Part shown: positions 62,601 to 64,000 of the stretch, in pieces
How the letters are laid out: each line of letters opens with the position of its first letter
How positions within the stretch are numbered: position 1 is the stretch's first letter
Assembly (NCBI RefSeq): GCF_000220395.1
Contig: NW_004086132.1
Coordinates: 62,001-126,000, forward strand
Origin: Ichthyophthirius multifiliis
Taxonomy: Eukaryota; Ciliophora; Oligohymenophorea; Hymenostomatida
Length of the DNA stretch: 64,000 nucleotides
Direction: 5' to 3'
The notes under the pieces: generated by a model
Told to the model about the DNA's origin: nothing
Database searches by the model: none
The model's input: only the letters and a program-made list of their open reading frames with translations
Translations under genes and position numbers: made by a program

Positions 62601-64000
62601 ATAAATTTCGATTTTTTAGAAAAGTATACTTTGGAATAGTTATTAAGTTTTATTTAAATTAAGCCTGATATTTAAATAAAAAAATCTTTCTAAAATTAAT
62701 ATAATGAATAATATCCATCTGAATTAACAGTAGAAAAGGAATAATAAATATATTTTTAAAAAGAAAGCATAGTTTATTTTAATGCATTAGAAATCAAATT
62801 AAGTGTTTTTATAATAGAAGATAATCATTATAAATGGGAATAAATATAAATAAATGAAGATGATAAATATTATATAATAAGCATTTTCAAAGAATTAAGT
62901 TCTTTTAAAAAGGTATATAAAATTAAGATTATTTTAGATGATTCTTATAGTTAATAAGAGGAAATAATTATAATTAAATTTGAAAACATCGGTTTAGGTT
63001 TAATTATGAAGTTTTGTTCTATTTTAATTACTTTGGTTGTTATTTTATTATTTATTTATATTTTTAGATATAAATTACATAATTTACTCTTCAAAAAATA
63101 TTTCGTTTATTCAACTTTTGTTATTGATAATTTAATTTTATTTCGAAAAAAAATTGATATATAGCCAAATGGATTTTTAAAAGCTTCCTAAATTTTCGAA
63201 GATTTAGTAAAATAGAAATATTTCTAAAATTATAAACTTCCTCTATTAAAATAAGATGTTTTATAAATTAGCTAAAATCTTTATATTTAAAACCCAAAGA
63301 AGTATTCTAATTTAGGCTAAAAGGATTTTGAATGTATTGACCTTTAGTTTAGTTTGCCTTTATTCTATTTTGTTGCTCGATATGTTTTAAAATAAAATAA
63401 AAATTTAATTATTGTTTACGGATTTCTAAAAAAATAAGCTTAATAATAAATTAAATAAAAAGATTGGTATAAAGTATATTTGTTATTTAATAAAATATAA
63501 AAAATATATAAATATATTTATTTATGAAAAAATATAGATTTATATTTAATAAGAAATAATAAGTAATTAATTAATTGTAAATGATACTATTTTGAAATAA
63601 TAATTAGAATTATTAACATAGAAATTTCCTAATTTATAAGTAGATTCTTTATAATAAGATTTATTAATTGAGGTTTTAAAAGCTGATTTTTATGGGTTTG
63701 ATTTTTAGAATAAACCTAAATTTTATAAACCTGCTATTGGTGAATTAATATAAACAAATTCTTCTGATATAAATACTATTAAAGTTAGGTAGAAAATTTA
63801 GAATATAAAATTAAAATAAGGAATTATTAAGAAAATTTATAAATTATTTTTTAATAATTATGTTTACATTTTGGATGAAAAAATTAAAAAAACTCCAGAC
63901 TGGATTGACTATGAAATCAGTAATGATGAAATCCTATTTGAGTTTCGTATTTAAAATATTAAGAAAGGTATTTTCGTGGTTGAAATTTATAATAAAGGAT
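59691..64000 (+). CDS. Large type I membrane protein with LVIVD-like repeats (3' end outside window)
   Basis: The frame opens at ATG 59691 (a second in-frame ATG is at 59712) with a hydrophobic signal-like segment ISRNIFFFIIYYFF. It stays open to an intron at 63474-63537 (64 bp, phase 0) and on to the window end, so the C-terminus is missing. The ectodomain is a series of beta strands with repeated cores such as YAFLSSDVGGINIYNI, IYLADGYELKVFEL, VIYVTLGYGGLEVFLV and LYLADGFQGITIFNC, like the LVIVD (propeller-type) repeats common in ciliate surface proteins. A transmembrane helix, MKFCSILITLVVILLFIYIF, lies at about 63008-63068 and a large cytosolic part follows. The last segment (DWIDYEISNDEILFEFRI) resembles a cadherin/dystroglycan-like strand pattern. 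Surface or vesicular location is likely; the ligand is unknown. Confidence 0.75.

Noticed and set aside
63474-63540. Apparent frameshift at an A6 run in the LVIVD-repeat gene
   Set aside because: A 64 bp GT..TAG intron at 63474-63537 joins DWYK to IYIQQEI in phase 0 on both sides, so no frameshift is needed.

Overview
The window looks like macronuclear DNA of an oligohymenophorean ciliate (Tetrahymena / Ichthyophthirius / Pseudocohnilembus type; the genus cannot be fixed from sequence alone). Base composition is extremely AT-rich. Recognisable proteins are read through by in-frame TAA and TAG, which fall where glutamine is expected, and every complete gene that could be followed ends in TGA. 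This is translation table 6, so a standard-code ORF search shows only fragments and most long standard-code ORFs are shadows. Introns are GT..AG, mostly 24-100 bp. With the introns given here, nine genes close exactly in frame: the protein kinase, LolD-like ABC protein, lipase, polyQ protein, MORN protein, multi-pass membrane protein, CEP131-like protein, potassium channel and, with one base added, the dehydrogenase.

Layout. 0-9 kb: a large minus-strand membrane protein with a ciliate-type PAS region, then a plus-strand importin-9-like transport receptor. 9-20 kb: a PH-like/protein-kinase gene; a minus-strand LolD/MacB-type ABC ATPase sharing a 214 bp head-to-head region with a full-length ABCC-type transporter; and a small lipase with an altered nucleophile elbow. 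20-27 kb: low-complexity genes, namely a Q/N-rich coiled-coil protein, a protein joining an Asn-Glu/Asn-Gln repeat to an ASH/MSP-like beta-sandwich region, and a prion-like polyglutamine protein. 27.5-34.7 kb: one very large minus-strand gene recognised as Virilizer/VIRMA, the scaffold of the mRNA m6A writer complex, with an unusual internal RS/K-rich tract. 35-40 kb: a MORN-repeat protein and a short-chain dehydrogenase with an apparent frameshift.

40.5-47.7 kb is a decay zone. It holds two degenerate glutathione S-transferase relics on the same strand beside a dynein heavy chain gene that stops inside the linker and has no motor domain. 48-54.6 kb: a leucine-rich-repeat gene in which each 31-residue repeat is one exon of exactly 93 bp, the PP2A scaffold subunit A (PR65), and a multi-pass membrane protein. 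54.9-58.8 kb: a CEP131-like coiled coil, an orphan reading frame, and a voltage-gated-type potassium channel with a cyclic-nucleotide-binding-like domain. 59.7 kb to the window end: a large type I membrane protein with LVIVD-like repeats, cut by the window edge.

Themes are nuclear transport and mRNA modification (importin-9, Virilizer), cilium or basal-body proteins (dynein tail, CEP131-like, MORN, ASH-like) and membrane transport or signalling. Nothing indicates operons. No tRNA, rRNA, CRISPR array, telomeric repeat or intact transposon was recognised. Several apparent frameshifts sit at A or T runs; they may be assembly errors, real decay, or in some cases unrecognised introns.
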